DNA of 64,000 nt from Gnetum montanum (lineage: Eukaryota > Streptophyta > Gnetopsida > Gnetales > Gnetaceae): contig MNCI01017947.1 in assembly GCA_015680685.1 (NCBI GenBank), forward strand, positions 321,944-385,943, written 5' to 3'. The notes under the pieces were generated by a model, which saw nothing but the letters and a program-made list of their open reading frames with translations, searched no databases and was not told where the DNA came from. Made by a program: the position numbers and the translations under genes. Of this stretch, positions 13,030-27,400 are shown piece by piece (position 1 is the stretch's first letter; every line of letters begins with the position of its first letter).

Positions 13030-16000
13030 ATTGGTAAGCATGAGTCTGCCAAGGTTCTTCTGGATTCAAGTTCTAGTGTAAATTTGATTTCTCATTAGAT
13101 GTACAAGCCTAAAACCTACCTCCACTCAAGAAGAGCAACATTAATAGTATGTTGGTAGATTATTCTATTACTATTCCGTTTGGATCGGTTGAGGACATTG
13201 TGACCACCATTTATGGATGATCCTATCTTGCTAACTTCTTGATGATCCGTGTTAATAACTGCAAGGGGAACTTCCCAATCATCATGGGAAGGGCTTCGTT
13301 AAGCACCATTGATACATTATTGGGAGACCTCTCCTTAAAGATTTCCAAGAAAAATGAATTTGAAAAGATTTAGAAAAAACATGTTCCATGCATTACATAT
13401 AGTGACACAGGGTGCAACTATGTGCAGAAACTATGGTTCATGAAAAGTACAAACATCACAGCATGCAGGTAGTGTGCATATGTGTCTAAAATCCAAAGGT
13501 GCATGTACACAACAGCTACAAAGTAAGAGGACACCCAGTGGCTAATAGTTGACCCTGATAGTAGCTCAACAATATGCATGGAACCAACTAAAATCTTAAA
13601 GCATGCCTACATCGAAGGCATGGATGAACTAGATCAAGTTCATCATCAACTCTCTGATGATGAGCCTAATGACACCAATTGGGAAGAGTTGAAAATTCCT
13701 AAGAGCTTTAAAAAAGAGCCCCTAGAGTTGAAAACTCTACTTGCTAACATGGAATATGCTTTTTTGAATAATGAAAAGCTAATGATAATCAATGCCAATC
13801 TTGCTCCTGAGAAAAAAGAGAAGCTATGGAAGGTGGTCAAAAAATGGCCAATAGCCTTCACCTAGTCATATCATGAACTGATTGGAATTAATCCATGGAT
13901 ATGTTAACACTGAATCTATATAAATTCCTCCATTAAATCAAAGAGGCAATCACAGTAGTGGTTGAACCCTAAACTAAAGCATATCATCAAAGAGCATATT
14001 GAATAACTCAAGGTGATATTCATCTATTCCATTGCAAATAGTGAGTGGGTTAGCCCATTTGTGATAGTGTCAAAGACAGGTGACTAGTGGAGGATTTATA
14101 TTAACTTCAGGATATTAAACATGGTGACCTACAAACATCATTTTCTATTTCCATTTGTGGACCAGGTATTGAACACCATCACTAGGCATTACTATTACAA
14201 ATTTCTAAATGGTTATAGTGGCTATAACCAAATCTAGATCACGTTGGAAGATCAGGCCAAAACTACATTTATAAGTCCCTGGAGGACTTTTGCATACAGA
14301 AAGATGCCATTTAGTTTGTGCAATATCCCTAAAACATTCCAATGCCTTGTCCTTAGTATCTTTTACTAGAAGATCAGTAGCAAGATGGAAGTATTCATGA
14401 ATTACTTCTCCATTTATGGAGGTACATTCAAGTAAGCCCTAGACTGCCTTAAGCAAGTGCTAAAAAGATGTGTAGAGACCAACCTTCAAATCAATTAGAA
14501 AAAAAGCCATCTAATGGTCAAAGAGAGCATTGTCTTGGGGCATAAAATATCACAAGTAGGGATTGAGGTGGACATTGAGAAAATAATGGTCATCTAAGGA
14601 ATTACCCACCATCCAAAAATTATTAGTGATGTTTAGTCATTCCTTGATCACATTGGCTACTATTGATGCTTCATAAAAAATTTCTCTAAGATTGCCAAAT
14701 CATTAGTAAAGCTTGCAAAGAAGGATGCTTCATCCTTTTGGACCAAGAAATAAGAGAATGCATTTCAACAAGTCAAGAAAAAGCTCTTAGAAACCCCAAT
14801 TCTACAAGCACCTAATTGGTCCAAACCAATTCATATCATGATGAATGCTCAATTATGCTTTGGAAGCTATGCTCACATAGTTGGATGATTAGAAATGTCC
14901 TTACTATATCCATTATATGAGTCAAAGAATTGTGGATGCACAACTAAATAACACCATAAGAAGGAAATAATTGATGGTGATGGTGTATACCTTGGAGAAA
15001 TTTACGTACTATGAACTTGGGTACAAGGTGTTCATGCACACAGGCCATAGTGTAATCTAGTTTCTGATGAACAAATTAATAGTAAACCCCTATGTCATAT
15101 AGTGGTTGGTGATCCTACAAGAATTTAATCTTATAATGGTAGATCAAAAGGGAACTAAGAACATGGTCACTAACCACTTGTCTTGATTGAGATGGGACAA
15201 CAAACATGAGGAGAGACCACTTTCTAACCAATTTCTTGATGAACTTATCTTTGTTGATGCTCTAAATGAATAAGTGCCCATCGAGCCTAATTGGTACGAT
15301 GGCATCCTTACCTACCTTCTCACTCAAGAGATGCCACTAGAGCTAGATAACAAGAAATAGTAATTTCTTTATCAAACGAAACACTTCATGGAGATTAAAG
15401 GACACCTTTACAAGGTGTGTGCTAATGTCCTAGTTCGTTGGTATGTTCCTGATGCTGACCAACTATGCATCCTCCAGGATGCTCATGATGGCCCTTGTGG
15501 AGGCCACTATGATGGGAGATGCATGATCATTAAGATCCTGATGGTAATGTATTATTGGCCAACACTCTTTAGAGATGTCCACCACTTTATCCACTCTTGT
15601 GATTACTACCAATGTGATGGTGGGATGATTGCTCATATGGATGGACCTCAGCAGTGGATGTAATCACTATAATCCTTTAACATCTAGGGCATTGACTCCA
15701 TGGGTCACATCACACCCATGTCAAATGGAAAGGCATACATCATAGTCATTGTTGACTATTGTACAAAATGGGCAAAAGTAGCAACCATCAACAATTGTAC
15801 ATCTTTTACAGCTACTTGATTTGTATAACAAAATGTTGTAAATAGGTTTGGGGTTTCACATGCAGTGATTTTTGATAATGGTACTTATTTTATAGGTACC
15901 ACATTTCAAAAACTCATGCAATGCTTGGAGGTAGAACATAAATTAACAACACCTTACCATCCCCAAGCCAATGATCAAGTTGAGGTTATGAATAGGAAAA

Positions 16001-16638
16001 TCACTAAGATCTTAACAAGAACAATTACCAAATATAGGAGAGACTAGAGCACTAAACTTAATGATGCCCTTTAGGCTTGCCACTCAACCTGGAAACTCCC
16101 TATAGGCTACTCTCCTTATGAGCTAGTGTACGGAAAACTGCTAACTCTTCCTATTCAATCTAAGTTTCATACACTTTCAACAACTTGCAACCTTGACCTT
16201 GACCTTAGCCTAGCACAGAAAGAAATATTGATAAATCTTAATGTGCTATATGAGAATTAATTAGTGACCTTATCCTTAAATGAAGTGCACAAGGCATTCA
16301 ATAAGAAACGACATGACCTTAGAATTAGGAAGGTAAAACTTTAACTAGGAGATAAGGTCTTATACTGGAATCCCACACATGCACCTTAATAAACTAAGTT
16401 TCAAACATTATGGGAAGGGTCTTACATAATCTAAGAAACCTTTTCCTCTAGGGCCATGTCGATATACAAACCTAAGAGCCTAAACAAAAGGCTATTACTC
16501 AGCCTTCAATAGATAAATCCTGTCCATAAGCATAAGAGAGCCAATGATCATAACACCTCCCCGGATGGATAGCCTCGCTTAATATTTTGGATCTTCTCTG
16601 TTCAACTCAATCATGGGGGAGATGGTCATTCATGCTAA
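13030..16638 (+). pseudogene. pol of element B, broken
   Basis: Protease is at about 13040-13490, with LLDSSSSVNLISH (active-site DSG changed to DSS). Reverse transcriptase is at about 13578-14830; both catalytic sites are damaged: motif A FLDG reads FLNG near 14200-14212 and FMDD reads FMNY near 14394-14406. RNase H is at about 14830-15200 and frameshifted. Integrase is at about 15388-16500: zinc-binding HDGPCGGH is kept but the second pair reads CDYYQC; GIDSMGH carries the first catalytic Asp; FDNGTYF carries the second; QANDQVEV carries the Glu. WEGSYII is the GPY-type end. The reading frame ends HGGDGHSC then TAA at 16636-16638, as in D. Many stops are TAG. Confidence 0.8.
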
Positions 16639-18639
16639 TCAATCAAAGTAGCTCTTCAATTTTCAATTATTTCTTATTTTTCACATTTTTTACACCATCT
16701 TTAGTACACTTTATCTTTCTTGAATATTTTATAATTTCTTTTATATATCTTACTCTATTGTGGTTTGTGTTTTTCTTATATTTTTTTTCTTTTCCTTTAT
16801 TGCCAATAAGACACACTATTTTTGTAGCTACTATTGATGGTGGTTTGTGCTTCATGTTTTTGATTACTAATGTCTAGATTTTCTCTTTGAATTTTGGTAT
16901 TAATAACTAAGACATGATTTCTTTTTCATGGAATAGGTAGTGAATCCATGTCATCCACCCATCCATGAATCTTTATGGTGTTCCTTGTTTTGGAAATATG
17001 AGGTCCCTTCCTTAATAAAACATTTAACAAACTTGTGACTTTGGTAGTTTTCAAACTTGGGAAGGACTAAAAGAATTGACAAGGATGTGACTTCAAGGGG
17101 ATTTGATGCTCTTTCTACTTGCCTACCCTCTTGAGTGCATGAGTGTTTTCATGAATTTCTTACTATTCTATTGTTGATCAATAACAAGAAGTTAAAGTCT
17201 TTACATGATGTCGATACTATCCAAAAATCATAAAAATATAAAATACAAAATAAATAACAAAAAAAAAATAATGGGAATTCAAGGCACACACCTTAGACTC
17301 AATAACAGGCTACAAGCACTAGTTATGGAACTAGAAAGATATGTTATTCATGCCTCAAGGTCCCCTCTAACTAAGGCCCATTCCACTTCCTACTTCTCTT
17401 TTCTTCTCTTAAGGGAGTGGAAATTAATCTATGAGAGCATTCTTGTGTCTTGAGGGGGTGGGATGATCTTAGAGTGTTGATTCAAAGTCACTAGAAGTGG
17501 TTGGTTTTGGTCTAGACTAAGGATGGACTTTATTTGATCATTTAATCATAAAATTCATAAGGGACTTCATGTGACCATAATAATTAACTCCATTCCACTC
17601 TCCTTATCATCCATTGATGTTTTTCATAATTTACCTCACTACCAATTTTTCATGTTTTGTTCAATGTCTTAGTGTGATATGTCAAAATTCTTAGGTAGAT
17701 TCTTCTGGGATTAGGTACTTCAATTTTCATAACCATTAATCAACTGTAGGGCCCACAGACTCCTTAGTCTGAATATATTCAAGGGAAACAAGGGCATGAG
17801 CCTACTTTGGGAAGGACCCACTTGCATTTCTCTTGGTTGGGATAGTTATGTCCCTTACTCTTAGCCATTTGCATGATCAAATCCTTCTACATTCACCATC
17901 GATTGCATCCAATTATGCACTTCTTTATGGTCTTTCTCCTTCAATTCATTCTCCAACTTAAAACTCATTTTTATGCATAATATATCCCTCTTTAAGCATT
18001 TCAACATGTTCACAACTTTTCTGGCTCTCTGAGAACATGAAGTTTATGCTCTAACTCAATCTAATTCTCATATTTTTCAAGTGTGAAAAATTTTCGCAAT
18101 AGGCTCTGTCAACAGGATCCCATCTACAAAGCCAACCATGTAGACAAGATCCTATCAATGGGATCCTATTGATATAGCACAAAAATTCTATATATAGTGG
18201 AAAACACTTTATGAATTTTTCACATTTACTGATAAACAAGGGGGAGTTTTAGCATTTTCCAGAGCCCAAAACCTTCCAAAGCTTGTAACTTTCAAACCAT
18301 TTATCTGAATGTCCTTGTTCTTTAGTCCTATAGCTATTGGAGGTATGCTCTACTTTGTGGGGATCACAAACCTTAGGTTTTTGACAAAAAGGTTTTCAAA
18401 AATTTTCCAACTTCCACAAGAATTTAATAATGAAATAACATTAAAAACATCAACTTAGCAAGTGAAATCCTTCCAATGAACTTTGGTGACCTTATCAATT
18501 AAGATGATGTCAAAATAATATTAAAATAATCAATCTACCATGGTCACAACTTAGCCAAGTGTAACTAGCCAACAAGATAAGGTACCTAAATATTATAAGA
18601 TACACACCACACACTAATCGTTGGTTCTATTTTGATCAT
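16639..18639 (+). other. 3' spacer of element B, first part
   Basis: Non-coding. It has a T-rich tract (about 16660-16800), a family spacer block 'ctacaagcactagttatgga' near 17310-17329 followed by the acatgttacccatgcc-like block, and the 'gagcctactttggg' block near 17799-17812 that also flanks the B insertion in A. The short open frames at 16587-16877 and 17205-17453 are composition artefacts of the T-rich and A-rich tracts. Confidence 0.65.
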
Positions 18640-21360
18640 AGATAGCAGCAAAGTGAAAGTAGTCATAGGAAGGAGGACCATCTCAACCAAGGAACAAGCA
18701 ACCAAGAACTGAGAGGGGTAAAGAATAGTCCCAAGATTAGGCAACAAAAACCCATGTAATGGGACCTCTTCGGGAGGAGCCTAAACTAGAGTCTATCAGA
18801 AAGATTTTCAAAGTAGCTATGACTGAACAATCTCATAGTACTGAGGCACCCGGACCAAGATCAAACCTTGAAGTCACCTTGATGGAGGCCTGCCTTAGGC
18901 AAATTTTATCCAAGGAGGTTCAAAAATCTGTACTTCAAGAGCTAAAATTTCAAATGTTCTTGAAGTTCACTTCTCTAGAAGTCAAAACTCAATTGCAGAA
19001 CTCTCCCATGTGGTCCATCATCAATTTTAGTTGGGAGTGGTACATGGGATAGATTTATCTATTTTAGAACAATAGGCAAGTTGATGTCATGGTCAAGATC
19101 AAGGACATAACTATGTTCTACTTAGTGGAAGCAATCTCTCAAGCCCTTGAGTTTCCTGAAATTGAGGCCACTCTAGCTAAAATTCCAATGTAGCCAAAGC
19201 CAAGCATCAAGAAAGAATAGATACAATGGTGCTATAGAGTGAACTGCAAGGATTATGGTACACTCATAATGGCAGACTTATTACGAAATCATGGCCTTTC
19301 AACTCAATCCAATAGTGAAGCCCCATAAGGTCACAACCTTCTTCACCCATGCATGCATTACTCTAAGTGGAAAGTTCCCTATCAACCTTCCATGCCTTAT
19401 TAGAAATTTATGCAAAAGAGAAGGCATATCTTGCTACACCAATGATGTAGTTAGTTTTACTCCAACCACTTCCTAGGCAAATATAATAAAGAACAAAGTT
19501 CCTGCAAAGGTGGTCAAAGAAGAGAAGTAGCAACCACCACCTCCACCATCCATTTATGAAATAATGTCAGAGTCCTGTGCTACCACTAAGCACATGTGTG
19601 AACTCTATGAGTAGCTCTTCCAACAATAGCAATAGAAAGTAGGAATAAGTGGTGGTGATTCATTGGTGTACCAACTAACCATAACCCACCTCAGTGAAGT
19701 GCCACAAACTATCATCTAGATGGAGGTTGGAATGCCAATAGGTTCTACCTAATGAATAAAGATGCCTGCAAGGTTGAATCTGAGTGCTTGAGAGGTAACA
19801 GTGTCCCTCTCGCAACAATAACAATTCCTAGAAATCTCTATAGATGTCACTACCTTTTCAATGCATTTGGAGGAGGGTGAGGAGGAAACTATCTTGGTGA
19901 TGTAGCACCAAGGATAAAGGACAATGGTCAAAGTGGTTGTTGATAGAGTGGCTCAAGCACTCAATGTCCCTATGACGTACTAAATGTTTCTACACTTAGA
20001 GATGTGTAGACATCTGTAGGAGCTGATAGCAGATGATTAAGTGCAACCTAGCATGAGGAATTGCTAGACCAACTAGTGGAAATCAAGCAACCAATTTCAA
20101 ATGTCTTTGACCTTTCAGATACCATCACTACTACCTAGTCAAAGATACATGAGGAAAGGGGTAGATGCATCATCATGGATGAAAAACTTGAAATAGCTAG
20201 AGTAGAAAACCAATGATTGGCTATGGAAGTTACTTAATTAAGAGCCTACCTTGCTAATACTGCACTACTCAGTTAAGCAATTACATAAGATGAAGCTTTC
20301 CAACAACTTCAAGCCAAACTCAAAGAGGTTGAGTATGCCAAGGAGTTAGCAATATTTAACTAGTTCTTTGCTAATGCCACAATGCATAACATCTAGAAGG
20401 ACTTCCTCTAAAATTTCCATGAGAATAAAGCTCTAATCACAAAAAATCATAGCCTATGGAATGTTGATGTGTAAAACAATAGATGTCTAAATTCATCCAT
20501 CAATAGTAGGAGTAGCTTGCCAAAATAAACACTGAACTGAGAGGGTTAGTAGCAAAAAGTAGGAATCTCTTGATGGATGAGATCCATGCCTTGTACCAAA
20601 GGTCTGTAATAGGAATCACCACCTATAAGAATAAGGCCCTTAATTTTTAAAGGATGAAAAATTATTACAGGGACTAGGTTGGCTTGCAAAAGGAGCTAAA
20701 TAAGAAACACATTCAATTGGCAAAGGAAAAGGTCAATGAGATCCTCTAGTAACTCCAACAAGGAGGCAATGTCTAGTAGCCTATCTTTCATGGGCTAAAT
20801 GAATACAATAAGGTTAAAATTCACATGAAGGAGCTACAGATCAAGGAAATGATGAAGTACATGGAGCTCACCAACCTTTGATATGCAAACCTAGTAATGT
20901 TGACTATCAAAAGGTCGTAGTCAAAGTTGAAGAAGCAGGTGACAAGCTCGTACTTGTTGTATGAGGCTGAGTTTAAAAATTACAAAGAGATTAAGCAGAA
21001 GCTTGAGGTTGTAAATGCTAAACTCAAGGTTCTCAAGGTGAAGTTCACCAACCTATCCAAGAGTGTGAATGACTACCAGAAGCTGCAAAATGCACTCAAA
21101 GAATTCAACATTGAACACAAACAGTTCACTACATAGTTTGCCAATGTGAAGGAGTTGTTTCCCACAATGTCCTATCCATGGAACATTCCAATTTTGGCTC
21201 ACATTGATGAAGCAATGTGGACTGTGAATGATCTCTAGAGTAAGGAGGAGAAGATGAAGGTATTTTTTAATGTCTTCCATCTTCTACCAGAAGTTGTAGC
21301 TGTAGCAAGATAACCACAACCACCACCTCAATCACCATGTGCACTTGAAGCATGAAAAGG
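18640..21360 (+). pseudogene. Extra 3' gene of element B (coiled-coil protein), broken
   Basis: Sense-strand gene between pol and the 3' LTR, homologous to 33351-36150 in A. The longest open piece starts MGPLREEPK at 18759. KTQLQNSPMW near 18982-19011 and the WY...VKIKDI segment near 19035-19113 match A (KTQLQSSPLW and WY...VKIEGI). A helical segment with LPCLIRNLCKREGI (about 19390-19431) and CYTND resembles the C-terminal end of the domain Pfam names 'putative plant transposon protein'. A Pro/Gln-rich linker (about 19525-19640) and long coiled-coil stretches (about 20230-21136, e.g. EIKQKLEVVNAKLKVLKVKF) follow. Many stops and at least two frameshifts are present. No signal peptide or membrane segment is evident, so an env role is unsupported. 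Function unknown. Confidence 0.65.
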
Positions 21361-21570
21361 TCCTTCAACACCTTAGGAGCCTCCACTGCCTAGGACCAGT
21401 TTATTTTTCTCTTCATCTTTAGCCATTAGAGAAGTTGTGTTATCCATTTTTGACATGGTGTTCAATTTTGTCATCATGAACACCCAATTTTGTAATGCTT
21501 ATAAATCCATACACTAGGCACTTAATGTTAGTTTTTTCTTTATTTTTCTATCAATAGTTAGTCAATAATT

Positions 21571-21575
21571 CTATA
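21571..21575. other. Target site duplication of element C (left copy)
   Basis: ctata here and at 31621-31625 flank C exactly. Removing C restores a B sequence (gtcaataatt-ctata-ccttccc) matching D near 57077-57095 (gtcaataatcccatactttc). Confidence 0.9.
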
Positions 21576-22413
21576 TGATAAGTAGTGAGGTATCCCTAAG
21601 CTCAACCATACAAATCACTAAGGAGTTACGTGCAATCTAGTAAAATTCCATGGACCTATAGTTATCTCATACACTAGTTTCTCTAAAAAGTGAAATGACG
21701 TTGAGAACATTCATTATCTTCCCAACTACACTTGTGAGGCTCAAGGGTATGGTTTAAATTTAATTGAGGTATATGAATTTTTATTGTTTTATATTTTACG
21801 GATGTAATCACCTACAACAAGAATAAGGGTAGAGTAGATCGAAAACTAATGTCTATTGCCTAGCTAGCCTAACACATGTAACCACCTCACTTTCCTAGAC
21901 ACATCTTGAACACATATAGCACTACTAAGCTACCAAACGTCAAGCATTGCTGAGTTACCAAGTACTATATGAATGCTTGAAGTGGTCATGCTTGCATTCA
22001 TCAATTACTAGAAATAAATTACTTAATTCAAATGCATTAAAATAAAAAGCAAGAAAGTAAAATGGATTAAAGAAAATATTAATCTATTCTCAATGCTGTA
22101 AGAATTTTCAAAATAGTTCATTTTCTTCTCGTCACACTACTATGCTTAGGTACATTAGTGCTCAAACAAAGAAGCATACACACTTTAGACTCCTTCTGTG
22201 AGCACTCAGAAAATATTCTAACTCTAAAGAAAATAAACTACAAGAGCTTTAGCACTCTGACTAAGAATGACTAAAAGACTAACTTAAAATGGGAGCCTAG
22301 ACATGGTATTTATAGACCTAGGGTAGATTCTCCAATGTCGCTTATGCGATGTCGCATCAAGACCCCAACATTGTGTACCCGATGTTAGGATCAATAATAA
22401 ATGTATTTCATCA
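21576..22413 (-). repeat. 3' LTR of element C
   Basis: On the minus strand it starts TGATGAAATAC at 22413 and ends CTTATCA at 21576. The TATA box is seen on plus as tatttatag near 22309-22317. It aligns over its length with 30771-31620. Differences are mostly transitions. Confidence 0.88.
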
Positions 22414-22424
22414 TACCCCCATGA
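22414..22424 (-). promoter_or_regulatory. Polypurine tract of element C
   Basis: Minus strand reads tcatgggggta immediately before the 3' LTR start, identical in core to the tracts of A, B and D. It primes plus-strand DNA synthesis. Confidence 0.8.
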
Positions 22425-24406
22425 CTAAATGAAAACTTGTTCTCGAGTGAAGAAGAGGAGAAACAAGTTCTTTACAACGTAACATATTGGGTAGGTATCG
22501 GATTATTGACTCTCACACAAATTAACTCAAATAAAATAGATAAACTCTGAGTGCCCAAGTGTACGAAATTACAATTTTTACAACATTGGGTGTTCATGAT
22601 AGGAGAAGTGAACATCCTGGATATCACTAACATTGAGCACCTCTTGGTAGTAGGATAATGATAGAGATAGAAGAGATCCTACGATCACAAATGGTCCTCA
22701 TTTTGTGGTACTACTACATCATCCTTGGTGAAGATAGTCCTAATTCCAATTCATGCTACCCACTACAATCACAACAAAATCACAAATTAATATGCAATGT
22801 GTAACACATGGTGGTTAAATGCCTTGTATCATCTTAGCTAGGTTGTGATTATGGTTGATTGGTTCCTTGAGTAGTATTAGCAGGAAGGCTGATAAATAGG
22901 GTTAATTAAAGTAAGCAGTCCATTAAATTTGAAAAGGTTAAATACAAGGAAATATTTGAAGAGGATATAAAAATTCATAATAATGAAAAGAAGAATTCAC
23001 TAAAAACTATTGTGAATATGTGCACAATTGGATGTCATTAATGGGATAAACAAAAAGATTTGATTGTAAGAGTGTCTAAGAGATAAAGCAATTAACTAAC
23101 CCAACCAAAAGATATGTAAGTGGGTCCTCCCCTAAGTAGGCACAAGCCTCTTATGCCCTTGCATAACTTCAAACCAAAGAGTCTATGGGCTCTATGGATG
23201 ATTAGTGATTATGGAAGGTTAAGTACAAAAACCCAAAAGTAACTAACTAAGAATTCTGACACATCAAACTAGGACATCGAAGATGGATGAGAGAGAGAGT
23301 GGAATGGAGTTCCTAATTACGGTCACATGAAGTCCCTTGTAAATTTTGTGGTTAAATGACTTGATAGAATTCATCCTTAGTCCAAACCAAAACCAACCAC
23401 ATTTAGTGACTTCACATCGACATTCTATGACTAATACATCCCCTGAGACACAAGAGTGTTCCCACACAACAACCACCATTTCAAATTAGAGAAGAAGAAG
23501 GAAGTGAGGAAGGGCCTTAGTTAGAGAAGATGAGTCCCATAACTAGTTCTTGTAGCCTATTTATTTGGTCTAAGGGGTATGCTTTGAATTCCTATTATTT
23601 TTTTTAATGAGAACCACACAATGCAAAGACACGTGCATTTATTTTGTCCAAGGGGTATGCTTCAAATCCTCTTCTTCTTCTTTTTTTCTCTTAATGAGAA
23701 CCACACCATGTGAGGACATATGCATTTATTTTGTCCAAGGGGTGTGCTTTGAATTCTCATCAGTGTTTTTTTTTCTTTTTGATGAGAACCACACCATGCA
23801 AGGACTTATTAAACTTCCTTTATTGGATGGCATGGAATGGTAAGAAGTCTATGAAAACACACATGTACCCAAGCAAATACAAAAACACAAAGAATACCAA
23901 ATCCCCTTGAAGCCACACCATGTTCAAATCTTTGAATCCTTCCCAATTCTAGAAACTACCAAAGTCACAAATTTATTAAATTTTTATTAATGAAAAAGGG
24001 ACTGCACATTTCCAAAACAATGAAAACCATAAATTTTATGGATGGGTGGATGTTGTGGACTCATTGCCTATTACATGGAAAAAACCATGTCCTAATTATC
24101 CATACTAAAATTCAAAGACAGAAACTAGATACCAACAATCAAATAACAAAAATAGTACATGCCACCATCAAGTAATGCATTACCAATGTACCTGGCACTT
24201 ATTAACAAAAAGTTAGAATATCACACCGAATAAAAGAAAATATAATAGAAAGTGTTAAATATTCAACAAATATCAAATGTAGTAACGATGGTGTAAAAAA
24301 AATTTAGAAAAGATTAATAACATGAAAAAAAAATGTAAACTAAAGAACATGTAAAATAAAAAGTTGTAAAACAAAAAATTGAAAAACTAATGAGCAGCTT
24401 AAATAA
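22425..24406 (-). other. 3' spacer of element C
   Basis: Non-coding, about 2 kb, between the pol stop and the polypurine tract. It keeps the family block that on minus reads ctacaagaactagttatggg (near 23537-23556) but has lost the following acatgttacccatgcc block. It contains a threefold tandem repeat at 23568-23810. It has none of the coiled-coil gene found at the equivalent place in A and B. Confidence 0.65.
23568..23810. repeat. Imperfect threefold tandem repeat in the C spacer
   Basis: Three copies of a unit of roughly 77-90 bp. Each begins like tccaaggggtatgcttc (near 23569, 23647 and 23736), passes through a pyrimidine-rich tract of variable length, and ends aatgagaaccacaccatg. A and D have one or no copy at this place. 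It gives rise to the short open frames at 23607-23843 and 23710-23910, which are not genes. Confidence 0.75.
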
Positions 24407-27400
24407 TTAGCATGGTTGGCCATCTTCCCCATGACTAAGTTGAGAGGAGGAGATCTAAAATATGGATCATGGTTGTCCATTGGATGAGGTGCTTGTTGTG
24501 TTAGCTAGTGTATGCTCATGGAAAGGTTTAATTTGTTGGATGTTTACCAACTATTTCTTATTTGGACTCTCAAATTTATAAATCATCATGGTCCCAGAAG
24601 GAAAACTTTCATAAATAATATAAAGTCCTTCCCACAATGTTTGGAACTTAGTTCATTAAGGTACATGTGTGGGATTCCAGTAGAGAACCTTATCTCCTTG
24701 TTGAAATTTCACTTTTGTAATTTTCAGGTCATGATATATTTTGTTTTAGGTCATGTGCAACTCGTTAGATGATAAGGCTACTAATTAATTTTTTTTCTAG
24801 TAGGTTGAGATCATTGGTCTTTCCTTTTAAGCTAGACTTAAGTCAAGGTCAAGGTCACAAACTGTTGAAAGTGTATGGAGTTTAAATTGAATAGGAAGTG
24901 TTGGTAGTTTTTCATACACAAGCTCATAAGGAGAGTAGCCTATAGGAAGTTTCCAAGTTGAGTAGTTTCAATTTTGTGCTCCAATCCTTCCTATACTTGC
25001 TAACAGTTTTTGTTAGTATCCTTGTGATTTCCCTATTGGTAACCTCAACTTGACCATTATCTTGGGGATGGTAGGGTGTTGTGAGTTTGTGTTCAGCACC
25101 CAAATGTTTCATGAGCTTCTAAGAAGTAGTGCTTGTAAAGTGAGTTTCATTGTCAAAAATTAATGCATGTGGCATACCAAACCTATTCACAACATTTTGT
25201 TGTAAAAATCAAGCAGTAGTAGAAGATGTATAGTCAATGATGGCTACTGCTTTTGACCATTTCATACAATAGTCAATAGCAACTATGATGTATGTCTTTC
25301 CATTTGACATGGGCATGATGGGACCCATGAAATCAATGCCCCAAATGTCAAATGGTTCTAGTGGTTGAATCCATTGTTGAGGTTCCTCCATTCAAGTAGT
25401 CATTCCACCATCTTGTTAGTATTGTTCACAAGAGTAGATGAAATGGTGAGCATCCCTAAAGAGTATTGGCCAGTAGTACTCTACCATCAGGATTTTAATG
25501 GTTGTGCATCTCCCAGCATAGTGTCCTCCACAAGGACCTTCATGAACATCTTGGAGAACATATAGTTAATTAGCATCACGAACACACTAGCAAACTAGGT
25601 CATTGGTGCAAATCTTGTAGTGGTGTCCATTGATCTCCATAAAGTTCTTTACCTAGTGAAGAAACTACTATTTCTTTCAGTGGTCCAACCCTTCTGGCAT
25701 CTCCTAAGTGAGAAGATATGTGAGAATGTTATCATACCATTTTGGCTCATTGGGCATTTTTTTAGTTATTGCTCCAACAAAGAGGAGTTCATCAATGAAT
25801 GTATTAGATAATGGATTTTCATCATATTTTTCATCCCATCACAACTGAGACAAGTGATCAGTGACCACATTCTCAGTGTCCTTTCAATCTACCATTGTAA
25901 GATCAAATTTCTACAAGATCACTAGCCACCGTATTACACAAGGGCTCACCATTGGCTTCTTCATTAGGAAGTGGGTGGCACTATGATCAGTGTGCACAAA
26001 AAAATTATATCCAAGCACATAATGCTTGAATTTTTCTAGAGAAAACACCATAGTCATCAATTCTTTCTCTATGGTGGTGTAGTTCAATTGTGCACCCACA
26101 ATGCTTCAACTGGCACAGTGGATGTAGTATGGACGTTTCTTATCATCTAACTATGTTAGCATAGCTCCCAAGACATAATTCAATGCATCTATCATGATAT
26201 GAAATCATCTAAACCAATCAGGTGGCTTATAGAATTGGAGTTTCCACAAACCTTTCTTTCAGTTGCTAGAATGCTTTCTCACATTCTAAGGTCTAGACAA
26301 AAGAAGCATCTTTCTTTGTTAGCTTGACCAATGATTTTGCAATCTTAGAGAAATTCTCTATGAATTGCCAATAGTAGCCAATATGTCCAAGGAATGACTA
26401 AACATCTTTAACTATTTCTAGCTAGTAGGTTATTCCTTGGATGACACGTATTTTTTCAGGGTCCAACTCAATTCCTACTTGCAAGATTTTGTGCCCCAGT
26501 ACAATGCCCTCCTAGACTATGAGATGACCTTTTTTCCAATTGAGCCACAAGTTAGTTTCAACACATCATTTCAACACTTGCTCAAGGTGGTTCAGGGCTT
26601 GCTCAAATGTAGCTCCATAGGTGGAAAAGTCATCCATGAAGACTTCTACACCACTACTGATCTGCTATTGAAAGATGCTTAAGACCAGGCATTCAAATGT
26701 GGCAAGAGCATTACATAGATCAAATGGCATCTTAAAATATGCAAAAGTCCCCTAGGGACTTGTGAGCATTGTCTTTGCTTGGTCCTCTAGTGCAATTTGA
26801 ATTTGGTTATGGCCACTATGACCATCTAGGAAACTATAGTAGTAATGTCCTAATATTGTGTTTAGCACCTGGTCAACAAATGACAATGAAAAATGATCTT
26901 GAATGTTGCCATATTTAGCAGCCTGAAATTGATGTAGACCCACCACTTACCACCTTTCTTTGGTACAATTATGAGTGGAGTAACCCACTCACTATCTACA
27001 ATGGGATAGATGAACCCAACCTTAAGGAGTTGCTCAATTTCCTCTTTAGTAATTTGCTTTAATTTTGGGTTCAACTGCCTCTATGATTTTTTTTTTCATG
27101 GTTGGGTCGATACAAATATGATGCTGGCATATCCTCAGATCAATCCCTATGAGTTCAAGATATGACCAAGCACAAGCTACTAACAATATTTCAACTACTT
27201 TTAATAGCATCTCTTTCTATTTTGAAGCAAGTCTTGCATTGATTATAACCAGCTTCTTATTTTTCAAAAATACATATTTCATTCTAGCTGGTAATGTTTT
27301 CAGTTCAAGGGGTTGTTACTTGAAGTTCTCAGGAATTTCCAACTCTCCCCAATAGGTATCATTGTTTGTATCATCTAAAGGTTGGTGATGAACTTGCTCT

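Noticed and set aside
16587-16877. Phe/Leu-rich open frame resembling a membrane protein
   Set aside because: It is a translation of the T-rich spacer tract after pol, which is non-coding in all four elements.
23607-23910. Two overlapping open frames with repeated MRTTPC-like starts
   Set aside because: They reflect the threefold spacer repeat in element C, read antisense to the element.
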